In this document: piece by piece, positions 9,937 through 19,108 of the stretch | How the letters are laid out: each line of letters begins with the position of its first letter | Numbering within the stretch: position 1 is the first letter of the stretch | The notes under the pieces: model-generated | What the model saw: the letters and a program-made list of their open reading frames with translations, nothing else | Databases searched by the model: none | Told to the model about the DNA's origin: nothing | Made by a program: the position numbers and the translations under genes | From: CAWJMD01 sp963845675 | GTDB lineage: Bacteria > Actinomycetota > Actinomycetes > Actinomycetales > CAWJMD01 | Assembly (NCBI GenBank): GCA_963845675.1 | Contig: CAWJSX010000001.1 | Span: forward strand, 62,001-126,000 | Length of the DNA stretch: 64,000 bases | Direction of reading: 5' to 3'

Positions 9937-11571
9937 CTAGCCGCGCACCCAGACGGTGGTGTCGGTCGGGACAGCACCGTCCACGAGCTCGCCGCTGGCG
10001 AGCAGCACCTCGCCCGCGGGCGGAGCGACCGGCTCCTCCCCGAAGTTCGTGAGGACGACCAGCGACCCGTTGCGTACCTGGAGCACGTCGGGCGCCGACT
10101 CCGCCCACTCCAGCTCGCCCGTGCCGAGCGACAGCTCGCGCCGCAGCCGCAGGGCGGAACGGTACAGCTCGAGCGTCGAGCCCTCGACGCCGTCCTGCTG
10201 GTCGGCCGCCAGCGAGCGGTAGACGTCGGGCTGCGGCAGCCACGGCGTGCCACCGGGTCCGAAGCCCATCGACTCGCCCTCGGCCGACCACGGGATCGGC
10301 ACGCGGCAGCCGTCGCGACCCAGCTCGGTGAAGCCGGTGCGCGGGTAGGTCGGGTCCTGACGCAGGTCGTCGGGCAGCGTCGTGTGGTCCGGCAGGCCGA
10401 GCTCCTCGCCCTGGTACAGGTACGCCGAGCCGGGCAGCGACAGCATCAGGAGGCTGGCGGCACGGGCGCGTCGCAGACCCAGGACGGCGTCGGGCTGCGG
10501 GTCCTCGGCACCGATGCCGTTCGGGACGACGCTCGCCGACGGGCAGGGCGAGGCGGGTCGCGTGACGGATGACGTCGTGGTTGCTCAGCACCCAGGTGGT
10601 CGGCGCGCCCACCTCGGCGCTGCTGCGCAGGCTGTGCTCGATCACCCGTCGCTGGTCGGCGGCACGCCATGCGGCCTCCAGGTAGTCGAAGTTGAAGGCC
10701 TGGTGCATCTCGTCGGACCGCACGTACCGCACGAGCCGCTCGACGGGCTCGACCCACGCCTCGGCCACCAGCATGCGGTCGCCGTCGTACTCGTCGAGCA
10801 CGCGCCGCCAGCCTCGGTAGATGTCGTGCACGGCCTCCTGGTCCCACATCGGCGGCCGGCTCGCGCCGTCCCCGGTGCCGTGCAGGAGCTCGAGCGGCTC
10901 GTCCCAGTCGGGCAGCCCGCTCGCCTTCACGAGGCCGTGGGCGACGTCGACCCGGAACCCGGCCACCCCGCGGTCGAGCCAGAACCGCAGCACGTCGTGG
11001 AACTCGGCGACGACCTCGGGGTTGTCCCAGTCGAGGTCGGGCTGCTTGCGGTCGAACAGGTGCAGGTACCACTGGCCGGGCGTCCCGTCCGCCTCGGTGA
11101 CGCGCTCCCAGGCGCCACCACCGAAGACGGACCGCCAGTTGTTCGGCGGCTTCGGAACCGTCCGGGCCCTTGCCGTCGCGGAAGAGGTAGCGCGCGCGCT
11201 CCGGGCTGCCGGGTCCTGCCGCCAGGGCCTCGGCGAACCAGTCGTGCTCGTCGCTGGTGTGGTTCGGCACGAGGTCGACGATCACGCGCAGGCCCACGTC
11301 GGCAGCGACGCGGATCATCTCGTCGGCGGCGTCGAGGTCCACCGAAGACCGGGTCGACGTCGCGGTAGTCGGCCACGTCGTAGCCCGCGTCGGCCTGGGG
11401 CGACACGTAGAACGGCGACAGCCACACCGCGTCGACACCGAGGTCCCTGAGGTACGGCAGCCGCGCCGTCACGCCGGGCAGGTCGCCCATGCCGTCGCCG
11501 TTCGAGTCCGCGAAGGACCGGGGGTAGACCTGGTAGATGACGGCGTCACGCCACCAGCTCGTGGTCGGCAC
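9937..11571 (-). pseudogene. GH13 alpha-glucosidase (AglA/oligo-1,6-glucosidase type), frameshifted
   Basis: About 545 aa after repair. It starts at GTG 11571 with TSWWRDAVIYQVYPRSFADS, followed by region I (IVDLVPNHTSDEHDWF), region II (GVAGFRVDVAHGL, nucleophile Asp), region III (MLVAEAWV, acid/base Glu) and region IV (WVLSNHDVIRH). The family hydrolyses alpha-1,4 or alpha-1,6 glucosidic bonds of oligosaccharides and isomaltose-like sugars. At least four frameshifts are present; three examined closely (near 11340, 11155 and 10540) are each repaired by deleting one base. It stands next to glbO, as aglA does in mycobacteria. The shifts are probably errors, but the sequence as given does not encode one protein. 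Confidence 0.85.
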
Positions 11572-11700
11572 CGGACGGGCACGGCGATGACGGAGGACGT
11601 CTGGGGGGTGGAGGTCACCGGGGAAGCGTAGAGACCCTGATGCCGCACGGAGAAATCGCCACATCCCGCGTCCGGAACGTGGAACCCGGGCGCAGGCGCG

Positions 11701-12101
11701 TCACCCGGCCGAGTTCACCATCGAGTGCGCCGCGCGCTCGAGGTAGTCCCACAGCTGCGACTCGTGCAGTGGCGCCAGCCCGAGCTCGTCGACCGCCACG
11801 CGCATGTGCGCGAGCCAGCGGTCACGTGCGGCGGGCGTCACCATGAACGGACCGTGCCGCATCCTGAGCCGCGGGTGACCACGCTGGTCGCTGTAGGTGG
11901 TCGGACCGCCCCAGTACTGCTCGAGGAACATCCGGAACCGCTCCTCGGCCGGACCCGAGGTCCTCCTCCGGGTACAGGGCCCGCAGCTCCGGGTCGGCCG
12001 GCGACGCCCTCGTAGAAGCGGTGCACGAGGCGGTGGAACGTCTCGTGGCCGCCCACCTGCTCGTAGAAGGTCGGCTGGGGTACGGGAGAGGTGATGCTCA
12101 C
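11701..12101 (-). pseudogene. glbO: group II truncated hemoglobin (trHbO), two frameshifts
   Basis: Deleting one C from CC and one G from GGG, both near 11960-12005, gives 132 aa, the normal trHbO length. Key residues are visible: Tyr B10 in HRFYEGVA, the YWGGPTTYSDQRGHPRLRMR block with Tyr CD1 and the start of helix F, proximal His in RMRHGPFMV, and Trp G8 in AARDRWLAHM. It binds O2 at haem in the cytoplasm, in mycobacteria in association with terminal oxidases. The GTG at 12101 has GAGAAT six bases upstream and is probably leaderless. It is divergent from the amylosucrase gene by 38 bp. The gene is probably intact in the organism. Confidence 0.88.
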
Positions 12102-12139
12102 GCCGCCATTCTCGCAGCCCCGTCTGATGGGATGGGTAC

Positions 12140-14112
12140 GTGGCCAACGCCCCCGAGCTGCCGGACCTGACCGCACCCGACCACGCTGCGGTCGACGCAG
12201 GCGCTCGCGATCGGCTGCACCGCACGAGCGGGAGATCTTCGCCCTGCGCGCCAGTCGGTGGTGGCCCGACCTGCTCGAGGGCCTGCGTCCGGTGTACGCC
12301 GACCCCGAGGCGTGGCCGCGACGCCTGCTCGTCCTGGCCGCGCACGGCTTTCGCCGCACGGCCGGCGGAGCTGAAGTCGCTCGACCTTCGACGGTCGCTC
12401 GAACCGGACTGGTTCCAGCGCCCCGACGTGGTCGGCTACGCGGCCTACACCGAGCGCTTCGCCGAGGACGGGAGGGCTGGCCGGTGTCGGCGACCCACGT
12501 CGACCACCTACGCGACCTCGGGGTGCAGGTACCTGCACCTGATGCCGCTGCTGGAGCCGCGGCCCCACCCCGCGACGGCGGGTACGCCGTCGCCGACTAC
12601 CGCCGGGTGCGACCCGACCTCGGCACGATCGACGACCTGCGCGCGCTCGCCGACCGTCTCCGGGCGGAGGGCGATCAGCCTGTGCCTCGACCTGGTGCTC
12701 AACCACGTCGCGCGCGAGCACGAGTGGGCGCAGGCGGCCCGGGCCGGTGACGAGCACTACCGCCGGTACTTCCACGTCTTCGACGACCGGACCCTTCCCG
12801 ACGCCTACGAGCAGACGCTGCCCGAGGTCTTCCCCGACTTCGCGCCCGGCAGCTTCACCTGGGACGACGAGCTCGACGGCTGGGTCTGGACGACGTTCAA
12901 CTCCTTCCAGTGGGACCTCGACTGGAGCAACCCCGACGTGCTCTGCGAGATGGCCGACGTCGTGCTGTTCCTCGCCGGCCTCGGTGTCGAGGTCCTTCGG
13001 CTCGACGCCATCGCCTTCCTCTGGAAGCGGATGGGCACCGAACTGCCAGAACCAGCCCGAGGTGCACTCGATCACCCAGGCCCTGCACGCCGTCACTCGG
13101 ATCGCCTGTCCCGCAGTTCTTCTCAAGGCCGAGGCCATCGTCGGGCCGCACGACCTCGGTCCCGTACCTGGGACAGGGCGATCACCACGGCAAGGTCAGC
13201 GACCTCGCGTACCACAACAGCCTCATGGTCCAGGTGTGGTCGATGCTCGCCTCCCGCGAGGTCGGTCTCGCCGCGCACGCGCTGTCGGCCATCCCCGCCG
13301 TCGCCGAGCACCACGGCGTGGATCACCTACGTGCGCTGCCACGACGACATCGGCTGGGCGATCGACGACGGGGACGCCGCCGCGATGGGGCTGTCGGGTC
13401 ACGGAGCACCGCCGGTTCCTCTCCGACTTCTACTCCGGACGCTTCCCCGGCTCGTTCGCCGAGGGCCTCGTCTTCCAGGAGAACCCCGCGACCGGCGACC
13501 GGCGCATCAGCGGCAGCACCGCCAGCCTGGCGGGCCTCGGACGGAGCCATGTCGGAGGACGATCCCGGCGCGGTGGACGACTCCGTCCGGCGCGTGCTGC
13601 TGGCTCACGCCCTCGTGCTCGGCTGGGGCGGGATCCCGGTGATCTGGTCCGGCGACGAGATCGCGGCCCTCAGCGACCCCCACTGGGAGGACGAGCCCGG
13701 GCCACGAGGGCGACAACCGGTGGGCCCATCGTCCGCGGCTGGACTGGGCGGAGGTCGAGAAGGCGCAGGCCGACCCTGACGAGCCCGCAGGGAAGGGTCT
13801 GGGACGGCCTGCGCTCCATGGTGCGTGCCCGCACCGGCCTGCCCCACCTCCACGCCTCGGTGTCGTCGCGGGCCGAGGCCGCTCCCGGCGACCACGTCCT
13901 CGGTGTGCTGCGGGAGCACCCCGTCGGGCCGATGCTCGGCCTGTACAACGTGACGGAGCAGGAGCAGCACCGTGCCGGGGTGGTGGGTGCGTCAACGCGG
14001 GCTCGAGCCGACCTCGGCCCACGACCACCTCACCGGGCGCTACGCGCAGACAGCCTGGGACGGTGACGTCGTTCTGCCGCCCTACGCGGCGGCCTGGCTC
14101 ACCCGGCGCTGA
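12140..14112 (+). pseudogene. amylosucrase (GH13_4), heavily frameshifted
   Basis: Fragments spread over three frames assemble into an enzyme of about 650 aa closely following Neisseria amylosucrase, which uses sucrose to build alpha-1,4-glucan. Region II is EVLRLDAIAFLWKRMGT (nucleophile Asp). Then come EVHSITQALHAVTRIACPAV and KAEAIVG (acid/base Glu), WITYVRCHDDIGWAID (transition-state Asp), FYSGRFPGSFAEGLVFQENP, and PVIWSGDEIAALSDPHWED. Ten or more single-base shifts occur; one checked in detail (TTT for TT near 12347) is an insertion and the first, near 12225, looks like a lost base. The GTG at 12140 is the start. With malQ and the alpha-glucosidase it fits alpha-glucan metabolism. I cannot tell true decay from error by sequence alone. 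Confidence 0.82.
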
Positions 14113-14170
14113 CCGGAGCCGCTGTCAGGCCACCGACCGCCCGGCGCTGCTCGGCTTCCAGCGCGGCTCC

Positions 14171-15674
14171 TCACCGCGTGCGCGCCACGTCCTCGGCCGC
14201 CCGTGCGATCTGCCGCTGCATGCCGCCGAAGACGACCCCGTGGAACGGCGAGACGGCGAACCAGTACGCGTGGCCGGCCAGCCCGCGCGGGTGGAACAGC
14301 GCCCGCTGGCGGAACAGCGGTGCCGTACTCACCGGCCTGGTCGTCGTGGTCGACGATCAGCTCCAGCCATGCCAGGCCCGGCAGCCTCATCTCGGCGCGC
14401 AGGCGCAGCAGGTGCCTGTCCTCGATCTCCTCCACGCGCCACCAGTCCAGGGCGTCGCCCGACGGACAGGTCGTACGGGTGCCGCCGGCCACGCCTCAGC
14501 CCCGGCCCGCCGGCGAGCGGTCCAGCAGGCCGCGGATCCGCCAGCCGAACGACCACGAGTACCAGCCGTGCTGGCCGCCGATGCCCTCGATCACGGACCA
14601 CAGGTGCTCGGGCGCGGCCTGCGACGACGGTCGACCGGTCGTCGACGTACAGCGAGCCGCCGGCCCAGTCCGGGTCGCTCGGCAGCGGGTCGCTCGGGGC
14701 GCCGGTGGTCGCCGCCGAACGCCACGAGGTGTCGACCTCGAGCTCCTGGACCCTGGCGAGCGCCAGCTCGAGTGCCGCGGCGAAGCCCGGTGAGCCCGCC
14801 GTCCGGGTCGGGCACGTAGTCGGCGATGTCGTGCTCGGAGCAGACGACCTCGTGGACCAGCGAGTCGACGAGCGGTCGCGCGATCGAGTTGGGGACCGGC
14901 GTCACGACCTGCACCCAGTGGCTCGACAGCCGGGGCGTGAGCACGGGCACCGGCACGATCCGCCGCGGCGGGAGCCCGGCCACGCGGGCGTACCCGTCCA
15001 TCATCTCCTTGTACGTCAGCGACGTCGGGTCCGCCGATGTCGAAGGTGCGGTTCACCTCGGGTGGCATCGACGCCGAGCCGACCAGGTAGTGCAGCACGT
15101 CGCGGACGGCGATCGGCTGGATGTTCGTCCGCACCCACCGCGGGGTGACCATGACGGGGAGACGCTCGGTGAGGTACCGCAGCATCTCGAAGGACGCGGA
15201 GCCGGAGCCGATGATCACCGCGGCCTGGAGGGCGGTGGTCGGGACCCCGCTGGCGAGGAGGATCTCCCCGACCTCCCTGCGCGAGTCGAGGTGGTCGCTG
15301 AGCTCCTCGTGCTCGGGGTGCAGCCCACCGAGGTACACGAGGCGTCCGACGCCCGCGTCCCGCGCCGCGCTCGAGAAGGTGCGAGCCGTGTGCCGGTCCT
15401 TCGACGCGAAGCGGCGCCCGGTGCCGAGAGCGTGGATCAGGTAGTACGCGACGTCGACCCCGTCGAGGGCGGCAGCGACCTCGTCGTGCTGGCCGGCGTC
15501 GGCCTCCGCGACCTCCACGCGCTCGAACCACTCCCGGTCGCTCAGGCGGCGGGGGTTGCGCGCCATCACGCGCACCCGGTAGCCGGCGTCGAGGAGCTTC
15601 GGCACCAGACGGCCACCGATGTACCCGGTGACGCCGGTGACCAGGACGAGGGGGGCGGCGTCGGTGTCGGTCAC
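14171..15674 (-). pseudogene. SDR-family NAD(P)-binding protein with DUF2867 domain, frameshifted
   Basis: The first 210 residues are an atypical SDR: VLVTGVTGYIGGRLVPKLL dinucleotide-binding loop, then GVDVAYYLIHALGTG, VGRLVYLGGLHP and a substrate loop with FDIGGPDV. The second half is the DUF2867 polyketide-cyclase-like domain (WSVIEGIGGQHGWYSWSF, then LRAEMRLPGLAWLELIVD). The whole is about 500 aa, the usual length for this two-domain actinobacterial family, whose substrate is unknown. Frameshifts lie near 15030, 14800, 14625, 14510 and 14330. GTG 15674 is preceded by GAGACT at six bases. It is probably intact in the organism. Confidence 0.8.
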
Positions 15675-15684
15675 CCCACCAGTC

Positions 15685-16812
15685 TCAGGCGTCGCCGGGT
15701 TTCTCGCTCGCCGACCCGACGTCCGCGGAGCGGTCCGGTCCGCTCCGGTCGCCCCGTTCGTCCCGCATCCACACCATTCGCTGGGGGAACGGGATCTCGA
15801 TGCCGGCCTCGTCGAAGGCGGCCTTGATGCGATGGCGCAGCTCGCGCGCCACCTTCCACTGCTCCAGCGGGACCGTCTTGACCACCAGACGCACCACGAC
15901 CGAGTCGGCGGACAGCGCCTCGACGCCCCAGACCTCCGGGTCCTCCATCACCAGCGGCGCCCACTCAGGGTCGCCCCGCAGCTCGGCGCCGACCCGACCG
16001 AGGATGGTCTGCACGTGGGCGATGTCCTCGTCGTAGGCGACGCCCACGTCGAGCACCGCCCGGGCCCAGCCCTGGGACTGGTTGCCGACGCGCTGGACCT
16101 GCCCGTTGGGCACGTACCAGACCGTGCCGTCGAGCGATCGCAGGCGTGTGACGCGCAGGCCCACCGACTCGACGGACCCCACTGCCTCACCGAGGTCGAT
16201 GACGTCACCGACGCCGTACTGGTCCTCCACGATCATGAACAGCCCCGCCAGGAAGTCCTTGACCAGTGACTGGGAGCCGAAACCCAGTGCCACACCGAGG
16301 ATCCCGGCGCTCGCCAGCAACGGGGTGATGTTGAGGCCGAGCTCCGCAAGCACCATGAGGACGACGATGACCGCGATCACCCCGGTCGAGACGCTGCGGA
16401 GCACGGTCCCCATCGTGTTGGCCCGCTGCACCCGGCGCTCGCTGGCGAGGGGGCTGGCCTCCATGAAGGCGGTGTACCTGCTGGCGCGGCGGCGAACGCC
16501 GGAACCGACCGGGGCCCAACGGTCCTCGGCGACGATCCGGCTGACGACCTTGGCGATCGTCTTGTGGACGAGGACCCGCAGGAGGAAGCCGACCACGATG
16601 ATGAGCGCGATCTGCAGGGGGGTGCCCACCAGCAGCTGGGCCCACTCGCCGGCGGTGCCGCTGCCGGTCCAGTTCGAGACCAGGGCGCAGATCTGTGCTC
16701 CCTCGTCGCAGGCCTGCGACGCGACGTCGAGCGGGTTCGACTCGATCACGCTGTCGGTCGGGCCCGGAGACGGGGTCGGCGCGACGAGCAGCGCGGTGGC
16801 GAGGGCCGTCAT
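15685..16812 (-). CDS. mechanosensitive ion channel family protein (MscS)
   Basis: 375 aa. An N-terminal hydrophobic segment is followed by a periplasmic-side stretch with two Cys, then TM helices around residues 65-80 (LQIALIIVVGFLLRVLV) and 140-190. The pore helix region is LLASAGILGVALGFGSQSLV, with the Ala/Gly packing of MscS TM3, and continues into the beta domain DQYGVGDVIDLGEAVGSVE and WYVPNGQVQRVGNQS. It opens under membrane tension to release solutes in hypo-osmotic shock. Its ATG overlaps the end of the S9 peptidase gene by four bases, so the two form an operon with the peptidase first. The tail is charged and low-complexity. Confidence 0.92.
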   Translation of the reverse strand: MTALATALLVAPTPSPGPTDSVIESNPLDVASQACDEGAQICALVSNWTGSGTAGEWAQLLVGTPLQIALIIVVGFLLRVLVHKTIAKVVSRIVAEDRWAPVGSGVRRRASRYTAFMEASPLASERRVQRANTMGTVLRSVSTGVIAVIVVLMVLAELGLNITPLLASAGILGVALGFGSQSLVKDFLAGLFMIVEDQYGVGDVIDLGEAVGSVESVGLRVTRLRSLDGTVWYVPNGQVQRVGNQSQGWARAVLDVGVAYDEDIAHVQTILGRVGAELRGDPEWAPLVMEDPEVWGVEALSADSVVVRLVVKTVPLEQWKVARELRHRIKAAFDEAGIEIPFPQRMVWMRDERGDRSGPDRSADVGSASEKPGDA

Positions 16813-19010
16813 GACGGGACCTCCAGTCCGGTGTGGTGTGCCACGAAAGCCAGGGTGTCGGCGGTCAGGTCGACGGACCGCGACACCGCGCGTGCGCCGT
16901 GCCCCACGTCAGCCTCCCGCCGCAGCAGGATCGGGTGGGTGCCCAGGTCTCCGGTCGTGGCGTGCTGCAGCGCCGCGGCGAGCTTGCGGGCGTGCAGGGG
17001 GTCGACGCGGCTGTCGCTGTCGAAGACGGTGAACAGCGTCGCCGGGTAGAGGGTTCCCTCGGCGACGCGGTGGTACGGCGAGTACGAGAGCAACCAGCCG
17101 AGCTGCTCCGCGTCCTCGGCGTCGCCGTACTCGCCCGTCCACGAGACCCCGAGGCCGTGCTGCTGGTAGCGGACCATGTCGAGGAGCGGCGCCGAGCAGA
17201 CGACGGCCGCGAAGAGGTCCGGACGCTGGGTCAGCGCGGCGCCCACCAGCAGGCCGCCGTTCGACCCGCCCGAGCACGCCAGCCGGTCGGGCGTCGTCCA
17301 GCCGCCGTCGACGAGCGCCTGCGCGGCCGCGTGGAAGTCGTCGAACACGTTCTGCTTGCTCCCGAGCATGCCGGCCCGGTGCCAGGCCTCACCCTCCTCA
17401 CCGCCGCCGCGCAGGTTCGCCACGGCGTAGACGCCGCCGGCCTCGACCCACGCGAGCAGACCGGCCGAGAATCCCGGGGTCAGCGAGATCCCGAACCCGC
17501 CGTAGCCGTAGAGGATCGTCGGGGCCCCTGCCAGGGGACTGCCGTCCTCGTCCAGCGCGTCGGCCCGCGCGACGACGAACATCCGGACGGTGGTCCCGTC
17601 GGCGCTGGTGAGCTCGACCTGCTGCGCGCGGACGGCGGGGACGTCCACGACCCCGGGCGGGCTCGCCCACAGGGTGACGGAGTCCTCCGTCGACTCGGCG
17701 GAGGCCCGGGCGGCGACCGTCGCGTCGTACCGGTAGACCTGCGGCACGGTCGCGTGGTCGGTGTACGTGAACCACACCTCGTGCCCGCCCTCCGGACGTC
17801 CGACGAGACCGCCCAGCGTGCCCAGGCCCGGCAGCGCGAGCTCACCGGACTGCGCTCCGTCGGCGAGCTGGTGCTCGGTGACCGAGGAGACGGCGTGCTC
17901 CGTCCATGACACGAGAAGCCTTGGCGCGGAGTCCATCCCAGGGCCGTCGAGCACCACGTAGTCCTCGAGCACGGCATCCTCGCGCTCGGGCACGAGGTCG
18001 CGCCAGTGCTCGGGTGTCGGGGTGGTGGGGTCGGCCACCGCGAGGCGTCCCCGGGGGGCGTCGAGGTCGGTGGCCAGGTACAGCCGCCCGTCGCGGCCGA
18101 CGTGGGCGCCGGTGCGCGCGTCCAGGCCGACCGCCACCTCGACCAGGACAGGCGCCGCGGGGTCGTCCGCGGAGAGGTCGGCGAGCCACACGTCGTTGCG
18201 AGGGTCCGTGCCCTCGGCCGCGCTGATCACGAGCCACCGTCCGTCCCACGACACCGAGGCGCCGTAGTACGAGGTCTTCGGGCGGCCGGCACCGAAGATC
18301 TCGACGTCGGTGTCGGGGTCCGTGCCGACCCGGTGCAGGTAGACCCGCCGGTGGTACTGCGTCTCGTCCGCGGGGACGAGGTCCGCCGCCAGACGCCGCA
18401 CGTAGTAGAAGGCCTCGCCGCCGACCAGCCAGCCGACGGGGGAGTAGCGCGCCCGGTCGATCGGACCGTCGACGAGGTCTCCCGTCGCCACGTCGAGCAC
18501 GCTCAGCACCGACTCCTCGCTGCCGCCCTCGGAGAGCTGGTACGCGAGCAGGTGGCCCTCCTTGGAGGGCTGCCAGGAGTCCAGGGTGGTGGCACCACTG
18601 GGGTCGACGACCATCGGGTCGATGAGGACGCGCTCCACCACCGCTGCGTCGTCGCCGGGCCCCGACGGCTCGGCGACGAGAAGCACCGCGTGCTCCTGGT
18701 CGGCCGTGCGCCGCACGAAGAAGCGTCGGTCGCCGCGCCACACGGGCGGTCCGACGACGCCTGACCCCAGCAGGTCACGCACCCGGTCCGCGAGGTGCGC
18801 GCGTGCGGGCCACGTGGCGCGCCGGGCCTCGACCAGCGCGTCCTGTGCGGCCGACCACTCGACCGTGCGCTCGTCGGCGGGGTCCTCCAGCCAGCGGTAC
18901 GGGTCGGCCACGCGGGCGACGGGCGCGCCCGCCGGCAGGTCCTCCACCAGCTCGAGGCGTTCGGCCTGCGGGTACTGGGCGACGGGGCGGCGTGCAGCGA
19001 GGTCGGTCAC
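16809..19010 (-). CDS. prolyl oligopeptidase family serine peptidase (S9A)
   Basis: 733 aa from GTG 19010. An N-terminal seven-bladed propeller domain starts with DPYRWLEDPADERTVEW, typical of prolyl oligopeptidase, and is followed by the alpha/beta-hydrolase domain: ILYGYGGFGISLTPGF, the nucleophile elbow CSGGSNGGLLVG (Ser583), Asp in TVFDSDSRVDPLHARK and His in DVGHGARAVSRS. No signal peptide is visible, so it acts on short peptides in the cytoplasm. An in-frame TTG at 19019 is rejected because it lies inside a TAGGCT -10 (19019-19024). With the GTG eight bases after the -10, the transcript is nearly leaderless. The mscS gene overlaps its end. Confidence 0.93.
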   Translation of the reverse strand: MTDLAARRPVAQYPQAERLELVEDLPAGAPVARVADPYRWLEDPADERTVEWSAAQDALVEARRATWPARAHLADRVRDLLGSGVVGPPVWRGDRRFFVRRTADQEHAVLLVAEPSGPGDDAAVVERVLIDPMVVDPSGATTLDSWQPSKEGHLLAYQLSEGGSEESVLSVLDVATGDLVDGPIDRARYSPVGWLVGGEAFYYVRRLAADLVPADETQYHRRVYLHRVGTDPDTDVEIFGAGRPKTSYYGASVSWDGRWLVISAAEGTDPRNDVWLADLSADDPAAPVLVEVAVGLDARTGAHVGRDGRLYLATDLDAPRGRLAVADPTTPTPEHWRDLVPEREDAVLEDYVVLDGPGMDSAPRLLVSWTEHAVSSVTEHQLADGAQSGELALPGLGTLGGLVGRPEGGHEVWFTYTDHATVPQVYRYDATVAARASAESTEDSVTLWASPPGVVDVPAVRAQQVELTSADGTTVRMFVVARADALDEDGSPLAGAPTILYGYGGFGISLTPGFSAGLLAWVEAGGVYAVANLRGGGEEGEAWHRAGMLGSKQNVFDDFHAAAQALVDGGWTTPDRLACSGGSNGGLLVGAALTQRPDLFAAVVCSAPLLDMVRYQQHGLGVSWTGEYGDAEDAEQLGWLLSYSPYHRVAEGTLYPATLFTVFDSDSRVDPLHARKLAAALQHATTGDLGTHPILLRREADVGHGARAVSRSVDLTADTLAFVAHHTGLEVPS

Positions 19011-19108
19011 GGACGTCAAGCCTAGGGGCGGTGCGGCGACGGGACCGGAGGTGCCCCGTCTGGCAGGATCGGCCCGTCCACCACGTACCCGTCACCCGGA
19101 GCGAATCT